Below are positions 22,345-32,288 of a DNA stretch of 64,000 nt, one piece after another; position 1 is the stretch's first letter, and every line of letters begins with the position of its first letter. Made by a program: the position numbers and the translations under genes. Under the pieces are notes generated by a model. It saw only the letters and a list, made by a program, of their open reading frames with translations. It searched no databases and had not been told where the DNA came from. The DNA is from Prosopocoilus inquinatus (Eukaryota; Arthropoda; Insecta; Coleoptera; Lucanidae). Location: positions 30,496,001 to 30,560,000 of the forward strand of contig CM069873.1 in NCBI GenBank assembly GCA_036172665.1, read 5' to 3'.

Positions 22345-23240
22345 AATTTGTGGATGGATTTGTGTAGTAGTAGACTTATGAATGCATTTGTGGGTGGTTT
22401 TATGAATAGATTTGTGGATGGATTTCTCTATGAATTTATGGATGAATCTGTGGATGGTTTTATGAATGGATTTGTGGATGGATTTGTTGATGGATGTGTG
22501 GATGGATTTATGGATGGATCACTGAATTGATTTATAGATGGATTTATGATTGCATTTGTGAATTGATTTATGGATGGATTCATGAGTGGATTTATGGGTG
22601 GATTTATGGATGGATTTGCGGATGGATTTCTGGATGAATTTGTGGATGGATTTGTAGAAACATTTATGGATGCATTTTTCGATGTTCTTATGGATGGATT
22701 GGTGGATGGATCTGGATTTCTAGATGGATTTATGGAAGTATTTACGGATGGTTTTATGGATGGAGTTATGAATAAATGTGTGGATGGATTTGTATATGGA
22801 TTTCTTCATGTATCTGTGGATGGATTTCCGAATGGATTTATGGAAAGATTTGTGAATGGATTTCTCTGTAGATTTGTGGATGGATTTCTCTGTAGATTTG
22901 TGGATGAATTTGTTCATGAACTTGTGGACGGATTTATGGATGGATTTCTGAATGGTTTTGCGCATGGATTTATGAAGGGGAGTTTCTGAATAGACTTGTG
23001 GATGCATTTGTAGATGGATTTATGGATGGATTTCTCTAAGGATTTTTGGAAGAATTTGTGAATGGATTTATAAATGGATTTATGAGTGAATTTATGGATG
23101 CATTTGTGCATGGATTTATGGATGGATTTTTGAATGGATTTATAGATGGATTTGTGGGTGAATTTGTGGATGGATTTATGGATGCGTTTGTGGATGGATT
23201 TTTGGAGGGATTTCTTGATAAATTTTAAATATACTTACGG
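22345..23240. repeat. 12-bp minisatellite array, about 75 units
   Basis: About 900 bp is built from degenerate 12-mers of the form GATGGATTTGTG / GATGGATTTATG. Because 12 is divisible by three, open frames arise on both strands: MDGF/VDGF-like on plus and IHKS-like on minus. Stops, no conserved flanks and equal degeneracy at all codon positions argue against a protein. Units vary, so it is an older or homogenising array. No tRNA, ribozyme or gene motif is present. Confidence 0.9.
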
Positions 23241-24859
23241 ATGGATTTGAATTTTTTGATGCGATGTGGTGTGTGTTATTCGTTTTGAAATAGTTACTGC
23301 TTTGTTGGAGTTTCTTGAGGTTAACCTAACAAGCACGTGCTACCGTAGTAGGTTCTTTTCTCTTCTTAAGTTAACGCAGCAAGCAAATATTTCTAAAACG
23401 AATGTTTACACTGCTCTCGTTGGCAAGGCTTTCCTTATTGGGGGTGAAATGGTCTTTCAGGAAAAAATAAACGCGTCTGATTGAAAATAACATCCTTATT
23501 TCTGAATTTACTAATAATTTGTACTCCTACTTGGCAAAATTAAAGTATATGAATATTTACCGCGATTTAGAGAAAAGAATTTAACCTCATAATGTCAACT
23601 TGTCTCAAACTGGGTCTCCAGCCTGGTCGCCAGCATAGAGTCGCCATATTGAATTATACAGTGCCCCCTACATCTTATTATTTTTCCTAATTTTGCGGAT
23701 TACAAAACAAGCAGTTATCTCTGGTGCTCTTTATTTTTGCCATACAAGACAGGAGAGCGCGCGTCCGAAAATTGACTTGGTTTCTGCTCGCTTGTTAGTC
23801 CTCTAGTTACTTAACCTCTATAGGTGCTTTCTTTCGCTCACAAAAACATGATTTAAACGAGTTTCGGTCCTAAAGGGGGACACTCACATAGAGGGAAACT
23901 TAACTGTGCGTGCACTTAAGTTACACCCGTACGCTTTAATAGCGCATACACATTTCGTTTTCCACGTTAGATGTGGTTTAAGTTTGCCTGGCTATGGTTA
24001 CGAAAAACGACAACAGTGGCGTGTATTTGTGTTAAGAAAAAAGAAAATTTGCAGAAGAAAGGAGTAAAGTAACACTAATGAATAATAACTTAAAAACGTG
24101 TAACGACTTGTCTCCACAGACAGTGCATCATCTCCGTGCCGTTTTAACTTCACACGCTAAAAATCAAAACAGTTTTGATTCCAGCAGACTTGAATGCGCA
24201 TTCCAAAATCTTCACCACAGACGATAAATTTTAACTGTATCCCGTTCTTTGTGCATGCAAGTCTTCAATTTTCCCTCCGTGTGAGTGGTCCCCTTAAAGG
24301 CCGACGTGCACTTATCCTACCCGGCCGGCAGCGCACCGGTCCACGCCGGCTGTCAAAAATTAGAAGTGACGCGCACTTATCCTACCCGGCCGGCAACGCA
24401 CCGGTCCATGCCGGCCGGCATTTTATTACTTACCTATTTTTATATGTAATAGCGCACGGTAATCATGCTCATTTAGATCCTAAAATTGTGATTGTGGCGC
24501 TATTATATGAAGAGGAAGAAGAAAAGCAAAAAAATAATGATAGGAAACGTAAGTCAGTCTCGGGAGTCGGCTAAAATATTCTAGTCGAATTATTCCGTAC
24601 GGGCCGATTCCGTGCGGAGTGATGCGATTCCGATTAGTGTGCGTTGTTACCACGATATACAGAACACTGGTACGCGCACTTGCCTATCTTCCCCATACAA
24701 AACGAGGAAGTCAAAAGTAGTGCCTAGTCATGTGATTTAAATTTTACCGATAGATTACACCAATGTATGAAGGACTGTCACTAAACGTCATTAATGTGTA
24801 AAAAGATATTTACTAACGTAACGAGCAAATACGTTTTGCTATGATTTTTACAAACCTTT
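23241..24859. other. Interval between minisatellite and gypsy element
   Basis: No host gene is supported. A GC-richer patch at 24298-24425 contains a local duplication with CCGGCCGGC (see separate entry). The remainder is ordinary AT-rich sequence. Confidence 0.35.
24298..24420. repeat. Local tandem duplication with CCGGCCGG motifs
   Basis: Two units of about 52 bp, about 70 bp apart, share GCACTTATCCTACCCGGCCG, then GCA-CGCACCGGTCCA-GCCGGC. They differ at a few bases. The GC content contrasts with the surroundings and may mark part of an unrecognised repeat. Confidence 0.7.
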
Positions 24860-25088
24860 TGTAAACGGCTTTATTTATTAACTCAAAAAGTATCTAAATT
24901 AAACACTAATTATACAACGAAAAGATTTAATAAAAAGAACGCTAGTGGAAATATTAAAAAATACGTCAGCTCTCATTTACTACATAGATCGCACTAAAAA
25001 AATGTTAAGTGTTTCCTAATCGACCAGAGGGATGCATCCTTATCGCTGTTGGGTCTGGCTGACTCCTTCTAGGCGACGAGTATTTACA
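24860..25088 (-). repeat. 3' LTR of the gypsy element
   Basis: 229 bp, near-identical to 29890-30119. In element orientation it begins TGTAAATACTCGTCGCC and ends GCCGTTTACA. It contains TTTATTTATT on the plus strand, which reads as an AATAAA-type poly(A) signal in element sense. Confidence 0.9.
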
Positions 25089-25183
25089 GTCGGCCAATCC
25101 TGACAGCTTCACGTCCTCGGGAAGCCATTTCCTCTGGCGGCTGTAACCAAAGAAGAATAAGTGACACAAAAGGAATGTCAGGT

Positions 25184-25545
25184 GCGCAGCACGTTGCTTG
25201 CACCATCTAGATCTTCCTCAGACGTATTAGAGGAATCCGAACTGGCAACAGTCCGAAATTATTTCATCGTTTCAGAGGGACGTATCCCGTCCTATGCTTT
25301 CGGCGAACGTCTTCGCACCAGACATACCTACTGGTATCGTAACAGATGTTCACGTAAGAACACGTTATGTGCCTAGCACGTTGCTTGCACTATCTGAATC
25401 ACCCTCAGACGTATCAGAGGTATCAGAACTTACTACCGTATGAAACGGTTTCATTTTGTCAGAGGGACATATCCCTTTATATGCTTTCTGCGAACGTTTC
25501 GCACCCGGCATATCTTCAACAACGTACCGATCGTTATCGAGAACC
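25184..25545 (-). repeat. Duplicated pol C-terminal tail
   Basis: A segment of about 165 bp covering the end of pol (from about 25370 to 25545) is repeated between pol and the 3' LTR (about 25184-25345). Shared landmarks on the plus strand are AGCACGTTGCTTGCAC, CCTCAGACGTAT, AGAGGGAC-TATCCC, TATGCTTTC and CGAACGT. The outer copy is more diverged and lies after the pol stop. Confidence 0.75.
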
Positions 25546-27698
25546 TTGGTTACAATAAATGGCCCGTGATATCGTGGCTCAAGTTTCCTGCTCTTACCAT
25601 CTTGTGAGCACTTTGCTCTTTGGACCAACACATGCTGCCCAACCCTATAACATCGTGGTCTAGCGTGTCTAGCATTATATAGTCGTTTCTGCACGTTTTG
25701 CTGATCAACTATATGTTGCGATACATTAGCGCGTACACTACTTAGATCCACGGACTCCTCATTGCTTACCTCGATACTGAGGAATGAATCGTTAATCCCT
25801 CGGGGCCGGTACCCAAGAAATACTTCGTAAGGTGTCTTACCAGTAGCAGAGCTGATAGTCGAGTTAATTCCCCATCTAACCTTACTTATAGCCTCGTCCC
25901 GTCGCGTTTCGTCCTCCGTTGATGATGTTAACGCCGAAAGGATAGTGCGATTCATCCTTTCTACTTGACCATTTGCACGGGGAGTAGCAGTCGCACATAA
26001 TACTCGCTTTATACCTAACTCAGAACAAAAATTAGTAAATATTTCACTCGTGAAAGCGCTTCCCCGATCACAGATCAATCGTCGTGGAACACCAAACGTG
26101 TCGATAATGTCAGTTAAAAACTGAATCACAGGTGCTGACTTTGTAGATGCAACTGCTTTCATAAAAGTAAATTTCGTAAAACCATCTATAGCTACGATTA
26201 AATACGCATTCTTCTTGACACTTTTAACAAACGGCCCTAGATGATCCAAATGCAGGGTATCCATAGGCATAGTTTTCTTTTCAATGCAGTTCAAGTCACC
26301 TGGTCGTTTTCCGGATGGTGTCTTATTATAAAGACACCCCAAACATGAAGCAATATAATTTCGGACGTAAGTTCTCATTGAAGGAAACCAGTAGCGGTGA
26401 TTAAGCGCTTCCGATGTTTTATCGACAGCAAAATGTCCCGCTCCGTCGTGGTAAAACATTAGGAGCCTCCGGCGAGCCGTCTTCGGTACCACCCATCGGA
26501 GTCCTTTGTTTGTTTTACGATACAGTCGATTATTTTGTAAAACATATTCATCGTGTACATTTCGTTCTTGGTCGGTGGTTGCAATTCGGGCCAATACTTC
26601 GTATAGGTATTTGCAACGTTTGTCGTTAAGTTGTGCCGAAAGAACCCAATCACTTTCTTCGACGTTAACGAGCATGATTGGAATATCATCGAATCCTTCC
26701 GAGCTTTCTACAGGGTTTCTACTAAGTGCATCCACATGGCTCATCTTCGTTCCCGGACGATACTCGATTGTGAAATCATATTCTTGTGTTGTCAACCACC
26801 ATCGAGCAATCCTAGGAACCAAATCCCTTTTCGTTAGTGTGCTTCTCAAAGCGTTGCAATCCGTTACGATTTTGAAAGATTTTCCTATCAAGTACACTCT
26901 AAATTTTTGAAGGGAGTTAACCACCGCTAAAGTTTCTAATTCATACGAGTGATATTTTTGCTCGTCAGTGGTGGTTGCTCTACTGAAATACTGCACCGGT
27001 TTTAATTCTCCGTCACGTTGCTCTTGTAGAAGTATACCTCCTATGCCCCACTTACTCGCATCTGTATGCACCTCGGTTCGAGCGGATGGATCAAATAAAG
27101 CTAAAACCGGACGCGTGACCAGCTTTGCTTTAAGCTCATTAAAAGCTTCTGACTCTTCATTGTCCCATTTGAAACATGCATTCTTTCTAGTTAATTTGGT
27201 CAATGGTCTTGCAATCTTCGCAAAATTGTAAATAAATTTTCGAAAATAGCTGGTAAGTCCTAAAAATTGTCTAACTTCATGTACATTCCTGGGTGGAGGA
27301 AATTCATTAACGGCGTTGATTTTGTCCGTCCCCGGTTTAATACCATTACCGCTGATTTCATGTCCCAAGTAATGTATTTCACTCCGTAAAAAGTGACATT
27401 TATCAAATCTCAAGGTTAAATGAGAATCGCGAAATAGCTTTAATACCGTGGCTAAATGTGCTAATCCATCCTCAGCAGTCGATGACGGTATGAGGACATC
27501 ATCGAGGTAAGCCATGGCAGTCGTAAATCGGAGTGATCCAAGTATTCTGTTCATGGTTCTTTGAAAAATTGCCGGTGCGTTAACTAATCCAAACGGCATT
27601 CGTAAGTATTCGTAATGACCGTCCGGGGTCACGAATGCAGTCTTAGCAATGGAGTCACTAGCGACCGATATCTGATGATAGCCGGACGCCAAATCCAA
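25365..27698 (-). CDS. Gypsy pol: reverse transcriptase (partial), RNase H, integrase
   Basis: This 777-codon frame begins inside the reverse transcriptase at DLASGYHQI, so its first ATG is not a true start. RT palm motifs: YLDD at about 64-67, preceded by LRMPFGLVNAPAIFQR. RNase H: TDAS at 212, ELETL near 253, DCNALR near 280, VDALSR near 322. Integrase: zinc-binding H417, H422, C452, C455 (HDGAGHF...CLGC), then D485 (LDHLGPF), D544 (CDRGSAFTS) and E580 (NGQVERMN). All catalytic residues of RNase H and integrase look intact. The upstream RT fingers are missing through a deletion at about 27770, which also puts this frame out of step with gag. Enzymes would copy and integrate element cDNA in virus-like particles. 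Confidence 0.9.
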   Translation of the reverse strand: MDLASGYHQISVASDSIAKTAFVTPDGHYEYLRMPFGLVNAPAIFQRTMNRILGSLRFTTAMAYLDDVLIPSSTAEDGLAHLATVLKLFRDSHLTLRFDKCHFLRSEIHYLGHEISGNGIKPGTDKINAVNEFPPPRNVHEVRQFLGLTSYFRKFIYNFAKIARPLTKLTRKNACFKWDNEESEAFNELKAKLVTRPVLALFDPSARTEVHTDASKWGIGGILLQEQRDGELKPVQYFSRATTTDEQKYHSYELETLAVVNSLQKFRVYLIGKSFKIVTDCNALRSTLTKRDLVPRIARWWLTTQEYDFTIEYRPGTKMSHVDALSRNPVESSEGFDDIPIMLVNVEESDWVLSAQLNDKRCKYLYEVLARIATTDQERNVHDEYVLQNNRLYRKTNKGLRWVVPKTARRRLLMFYHDGAGHFAVDKTSEALNHRYWFPSMRTYVRNYIASCLGCLYNKTPSGKRPGDLNCIEKKTMPMDTLHLDHLGPFVKSVKKNAYLIVAIDGFTKFTFMKAVASTKSAPVIQFLTDIIDTFGVPRRLICDRGSAFTSEIFTNFCSELGIKRVLCATATPRANGQVERMNRTILSALTSSTEDETRRDEAISKVRWGINSTISSATGKTPYEVFLGYRPRGINDSFLSIEVSNEESVDLSSVRANVSQHIVDQQNVQKRLYNARHARPRCYRVGQHVLVQRAKCSQDGKSRKLEPRYHGPFIVTKVLDNDRYVVEDMPGAKRSQKAYKGICPSDKMKPFHTVVSSDTSDTSEGDSDSASNVLGT

Positions 27699-27726
27699 AG
27701 TTGTAAAATATCGACATCCCTTTAAT

Positions 27727-29847
27727 CTATCCAGTAAATCGTCGATACGGGGAAGGGGATATTTGTCCTTTATAACGTATGATTTGGTTATCGAGTAAAT
27801 CTTTAACTATACTCTGAACCTTTCCGCGTTCAGAATACGATAAACGATATGGGCGATAAGTGATAGGTTTATCATCCTGCAAAGATATCGATATTTCACT
27901 GCTCGGGCAGTTGCCCAACTCATTTAGTTCATTTGCAAAGCAATCACGATATTCATTCAGTAAAGTTAGAAACTTCATCTTAACTTGATCGTCTAATTCA
28001 TTACCTGATTGATTTTGTATGTCTGAAAATTGAAAACTACGAACAGACTTAGATTTAATTTGGAGGTAAGTCAGTACATCATTGGACTCAGCGACACACG
28101 TCATTCCTCTCGCAACAACTCTGTCTTTCTTGTATTCTATAGGGTGATTCGATAAATTCATAACTGGTATCACGCCTCCCGATTCGAGATTTACAACGCA
28201 TCTTGGAAGTATGTGAAATTGGTCGGGCCAATTTCGATGTTGCAAATCAACAAATATATTTCCCGGTTCATCGTTACTATAAAGTGATATGTGACCTATA
28301 TGCAGGGGAGGGATTACCACCCCTTCTTTTGCCAGTAAAGTTATTTTTCTGGAAGGCAGAGACTCGAGTTCAGGCAGCTGCACATCTTGTTTATTAAATA
28401 ACCTCACTTGGCGATCCCGAACAACTAGAGTCACGTTATCATGATTTATAAACGGTTGTCCAACTATTATAGGTACTTGCTGTACATCATCAGGAACGAC
28501 TAATGCATCGACTTGGGCGAAAGCTAAATCAACATGAAGATCAACGCGAACTTTCGAAGTAATAGTAACTGAGCCTCCAGCGAAACCGCATAAACGTATA
28601 CGAACAGGTTCTCGTTTTAGATTCAACTGATTCACAATAGATTCGCGCATTGTCACTGCATTACTGCCACAGTCTACGTAACCCCTCAAAGGTATATCGC
28701 ATATCACGCAATCGATAAAATAACAGTCATTGTTCGAGACATTTTCGCTTATATATAAAGAATTCCACTCACCCTCGATAGTCTTGGTGTTTCCAGCCGA
28801 GTTCCCGGACTTAGTGCAGTTGGACATAGCATGACCTAGGAGATGACACTTCTTGCATTCCAAACGGGGCTTGAAACACTTGGCTGCAATGTGACCTCTT
28901 TGATGGCAGTTGAAACATTTCACATGTCCATCCTCCCCTCGTCTGTCCTGCACTCTGCGAGCAATGACGCTTCTCAAATCAGTTCGAGACCCATGCCGAG
29001 ATATTTTCACATTATCAGAGGTACTCGAACGTGATGGCATAGAAGATAAATACTCTTCGAACAAAAGTTCTGGAGTTTCATATCGCCCAGCTCTAGCACC
29101 TTGTTGATCAACAGGATCATTTAGTCCATCGATCAGACAGGCCACTGTAAATTTTCCCGTAATTTGGCACGGTCGAAGCAGTTCCATTTTTTTAAAGTAA
29201 TAAGTGGTCATTGTTTCCGAAGCACGCTTTTTACGATCGAGCATTTGTCGCAAGGCCGTGGGATAGTCAACGTGATTAGGAAACGTTTTCTTAATCAGCG
29301 CTTTCCATTCGTTCCAGGTATGATTGTAGTCCATAAGACTGTGATACCAATTTTTGGCCATCCCTGTCAACCTCGATTGCATATGATACACCGTAGTGAT
29401 GTCGCTCCAACCATTTATTTCTTTTATTTGATCGACTTTTTGTAGCCACTGATCTGCGGACAAATTTAAATTGTCGGGAGAAAATTCGGGAATGCAGTCA
29501 CTTCGCACAGCAAATTGCAAAATTTCTTTTCTGGTATCGGGCTGCACATTTTGTCTGGACAATATTTCAATCATTCGTTCCAAATGATCTACTCTGTCGT
29601 TTACGGATACAGAATTTGTTGATGTTGATTGCGAAGGCGTCTGCGAACGTCTTTGCAATTCACGACCGCGTACAGGTGAAGAATCTTTTTCTGTGCGATG
29701 CCTTTTTTTCTCACGCGTTACTTTTTCCTTGCAGCGTCTGGAATGTTTCTTCGTCCGCCTTTTAGCCGGACCCGTTGAGCTTTCCGAATCACTCGAAGCG
29801 CGACGTTTATCTTTGCTTCGTTTTACCATCGCGTTTTTTTTTTTCAC
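27727..29847 (-). CDS. Gypsy gag-protease and start of RT
   Basis: A 706-codon frame. Residues 1-75 are a basic, serine/arginine-rich tail; 120-270 resemble a retrotransposon capsid (WLQKVDQIKEINGW, NWYHSL, TFP). Two CCHC zinc knuckles lie at 311-324 (CFNCHQRGHIAAKC) and 331-344 (CKKCHLLGHAMSNC). An aspartic-protease-like segment has VDCGSNAV at about 391-398, where D-S/T-G is usual, so cysteine follows the catalytic Asp. The end (about 640-690) is the start of RT (DDKPITYRPYRLSYSERGKVQSI), which then loses homology and stops at 27727. The ATG at 29847 follows the 5' LTR closely. The zinc knuckles and position fit gag; protease activity is unverified. Confidence 0.87.
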   Translation of the reverse strand: MKKKNAMVKRSKDKRRASSDSESSTGPAKRRTKKHSRRCKEKVTREKKRHRTEKDSSPVRGRELQRRSQTPSQSTSTNSVSVNDRVDHLERMIEILSRQNVQPDTRKEILQFAVRSDCIPEFSPDNLNLSADQWLQKVDQIKEINGWSDITTVYHMQSRLTGMAKNWYHSLMDYNHTWNEWKALIKKTFPNHVDYPTALRQMLDRKKRASETMTTYYFKKMELLRPCQITGKFTVACLIDGLNDPVDQQGARAGRYETPELLFEEYLSSMPSRSSTSDNVKISRHGSRTDLRSVIARRVQDRRGEDGHVKCFNCHQRGHIAAKCFKPRLECKKCHLLGHAMSNCTKSGNSAGNTKTIEGEWNSLYISENVSNNDCYFIDCVICDIPLRGYVDCGSNAVTMRESIVNQLNLKREPVRIRLCGFAGGSVTITSKVRVDLHVDLAFAQVDALVVPDDVQQVPIIVGQPFINHDNVTLVVRDRQVRLFNKQDVQLPELESLPSRKITLLAKEGVVIPPLHIGHISLYSNDEPGNIFVDLQHRNWPDQFHILPRCVVNLESGGVIPVMNLSNHPIEYKKDRVVARGMTCVAESNDVLTYLQIKSKSVRSFQFSDIQNQSGNELDDQVKMKFLTLLNEYRDCFANELNELGNCPSSEISISLQDDKPITYRPYRLSYSERGKVQSIVKDLLDNQIIRYKGQISPSPYRRFTG

Positions 29848-29889
29848 TTAATCAAAATTGTAACGGCACGTGTCACCCCACACCTGAAC

Positions 29890-30119
29890 TGTAAACGGCT
29901 TTATTTATTAACTCAAAAAGTATCTAAATTAAACACTAATTATACAACGAAAAGATTTAATAAAAAGAACGCTAGTGGAAATATTAAAAAATACGTCTGC
30001 TCTCATTTACTACATAGATCGCACTAAAAAAATGTTAAGTGTTTTCCTAATCGACCAGAGGGATGCATCCTTATCGCTGTTGGGTCTGGCTGTCTCCTTC
30101 TGGGCGACGAGTATTTACA
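29890..30119 (-). repeat. 5' LTR of the gypsy element
   Basis: 230 bp, matching 24860-25088 except for about three substitutions and one indel. In element sense this is the promoter LTR. No strong TATA box was assigned. Confidence 0.9.
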
Positions 30120-31694
30120 CTTTCAGAGGCTATTGGTATTATTTGTTTCTTGTATCTGTTTGGTAGTGGTGGAAGAAAGGGCAGATGTGAGATTAGCATT
30201 AGTTCAGTAGGAGCATACATTTAGTTGAGGAATAGCATCATCTGTCAGTGTTCTTCCAATGATTTCATTTCCACTGACTTAATGATTTTTTACAAATTTT
30301 TCTTGAAAATTTATCAAGCACACAAAATGTTACTTCAATATTGTGACATTTTGGTTCATTCTTGAAGCCTTTCCAAAATCTATAATTAACAATATTTCAT
30401 AATTAATGATATGTATCGTAAGTCTACATCTGTAACCGAAATTTACCGAGCGGTTTGACAGCAGTTTATTCTGGTTAACTGAAAATTTAATGATGCTTTA
30501 AATATCTACTAATGTTTTCGATTCAATGGCATTAATCGCACAACGAGTCTTCATCTTGTGTTATTACAAGATGCAAATACTCTGACTGCAACCAGTGCAA
30601 ATGAATCAAACATGCTATTTGCTTCACTATTCATTGTCAATTTCTTCGAGATTAATAAATCATTTTATTTTTTGAAAGAGACAGAGTGAAACGTAGATAA
30701 ACTTTTATTGCATTGGTCATCATCATCAGCTTTTTCAAACTTGTGATGCAAATGAAGACAAGTGCTTCTCTTACGATAATCTTGGAATAAGGGATGTAAT
30801 CTTGTAATCAGATTAAACAATATGTTTATTAAATTAGATAATATAAAGAAGGTTATGTGCCTCTCACATAACACTTATTTTCAGCTTCGATAGAATTAAT
30901 TGGCAAGGTCATCAAACTTGAAGGAAACAAGTTGCAGTACCGTTTAGGTGTTTTAATTTATGCATAACTGATGTTGCTAGATAGGTACTTTTGTGAGTTT
31001 TTATCCATTCGTTATATTGTGTACATTTTAATCAGTACGTCAGTCAGTTTAATGCCAGTTGTATTGGTGGATATTCTATGTTAGCTAGCAATCTTACGAC
31101 GAGTTCATGTTTATGTTAAAATCTTGCTTCAATACAACTTAACCCTGAGAAGTCTTTCTATTTTCACTGCAATGTAAATAATTTAGGAAACGAATTAAAT
31201 TATTCGCCAATACATACCCTCTTTAAATTAAAATTTCGTGCGTGGAAGAGTGAGAAAAATAATGATCGGATTAATCGGATTGGAATTTCCGTAAACGCCT
31301 ATAGTTAAAATTTAAAATGTAGTATCTAACCTCAAAGCAGTTTGTTGTGTATTGTTTATCTCTGCCCATGTGTATTGTGTTTACCACAAGAGCCCATATA
31401 GAACAAGAGCCCCACAAGAACCGGCTGCGGAATTTGATAAAAATGACAGTTCGCGATACGGTTCTGCCATCTAGCGTACTTTTACAAACTATTCAACTTG
31501 CTCAAAATTTTAATCTGAAAATGGCGGCGAGTGAGCGTACCAGTGTTCTTTATATCGTGTTACATATAAAAAAAGAAAGAAATGTGGAGATCCAGCATGA
31601 TCATGTACATAACTAAAATATCTGCACCAATCTTCCAAATTCTAGTGCTAATCTTATTAAACAAATTTAACTCCTTAGACCGAGAAGCCATGAT
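30120..31694. other. Non-coding interval right of the gypsy element
   Basis: No gene is supported in these 1.6 kb. The frame at 31347-31616 lacks any recognised domain. An upstream exon of the ZCCHC7-like gene may lie somewhere between here and 33890 but could not be identified. Confidence 0.35.
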
Positions 31695-32055
31695 AAACTA
31701 AAATAGTAAAGGAGACTGTGGTTTAAGAGATAATTGAAATTAACCTCCGCCCACAATAATTTTTATATCCGTAGATACGTATTTCGGCAGCTAAGCTGCC
31801 ATATTCAGTACGCTACCAACTTAAATGCATTAAAAGATTTAAGAACAACCTAATCATCCTAATAAAATTATAAAAATGTTAAAACTAACAACAATCTAAT
31901 CATCCTAAAAGATATATATTTCTAAATGTTAGTAAATATAAATTAATATGTAAAGATATAATTAATATGTAAAGATCTAAAATTAACCGTTAGAAAAAAA
32001 CTTCCAAATAAGTTCTAACAAATTATCTCTTAAACCACAGTTTCCTTTACTGTAG
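31695..32055. repeat. Element bounded by a 35-bp inverted repeat with a hammerhead-like hairpin
   Basis: The ends AGTAAAGGAGACTGTGG...TTAAGAGATAATT (31700-31735) and the inverse AAATTATCTCTTAAACCACAG...TTTACT (32020-32055) are inverted copies. Near the left end on the minus strand (31810 to 31765) lies CTGAATA, the perfect 6-bp stem GGCAGC/GCTGCC and GAAATACG...CGGATATA, the layout of minimal hammerhead motifs. The intervening DNA is AT-rich and non-coding. Confidence 0.5.
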
Positions 32056-32088
32056 GGATAAGTGCCGGCCTTAAGACGGAAGTTCTTT

Positions 32089-32288
32089 CTTTCTTTCAGC
32101 TTTGCGCAGCAATCTGCACATAATTGTCTTATGGCATCACCATTCCAGACAATTTGCTTTGTTTGATAAGTTGGGTCATAATCCGGACAACACAAACATC
32201 CATGGCCCTGGTGGGATTCGAACCCACGCCGATAAGTAACTCGACTTTATAAGTCCGCTAGGCTGACCGCTGAGCCACTCGCCTGCCC
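32089..32288 (-). mobile_element. tRNA-derived SINE with 16-bp target duplication
   Basis: A 200-bp element is flanked by perfect 16-bp repeats AAGACGGAAGTTCTTT (32073-32088 and 32289-32304). Read on the minus strand, its head begins GGGCAGGCGAGTGGCTCAGCGG (A-box-like), followed by a B box GTGGGTTCGAATCCCACC. A unique body comes next, and the tail is a short GAAAGAAAGAAAG repeat. This is the structure of a tRNA-derived SINE mobilised by a LINE reverse transcriptase. The perfect duplication implies recent insertion. The host sequence it split has itself an inverted repeat (31695-32055). Confidence 0.85.

Larger units (their letters stand above)
24860..30119 (-). mobile_element. Ty3/gypsy LTR retrotransposon, 5.26 kb, minus strand
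   Basis: Two LTRs of about 230 bp (24860-25088 and 29890-30119) bound a gag-protease frame and a pol frame read on the minus strand. LTR ends are TGTAAA...TTTACA. A 4-bp target duplication CTTT flanks the element (24856-24859 and 30120-30123). The LTRs differ at only about four positions, including a one-base indel, so insertion is recent. No env frame is present. The internal region carries a deletion and frame break in the reverse transcriptase, so this copy is defective. A canonical primer-binding site adjacent to the 5' LTR is not obvious. Confidence 0.9.

Noticed and set aside
22348..23228. Several open frames (MDGF-rich on plus, IHKS-rich on minus) as genes
   Set aside because: They arise from a 12-bp minisatellite whose period is a multiple of three; there is no splice context or conservation.
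24194..24574. 126-codon frame as a gene
   Set aside because: It spans the GC-rich tandem duplication and then AT-rich DNA; no domain or splice signals.
28203..29445. Plus-strand frames opposite gag
   Set aside because: They are antisense shadows of the gypsy gag frame.
32200..32288. Functional tRNA gene on the minus strand
   Set aside because: The B box and T-arm are good, but the acceptor strands do not pair and the anticodon arm is irregular; target duplications show it is the head of a SINE.
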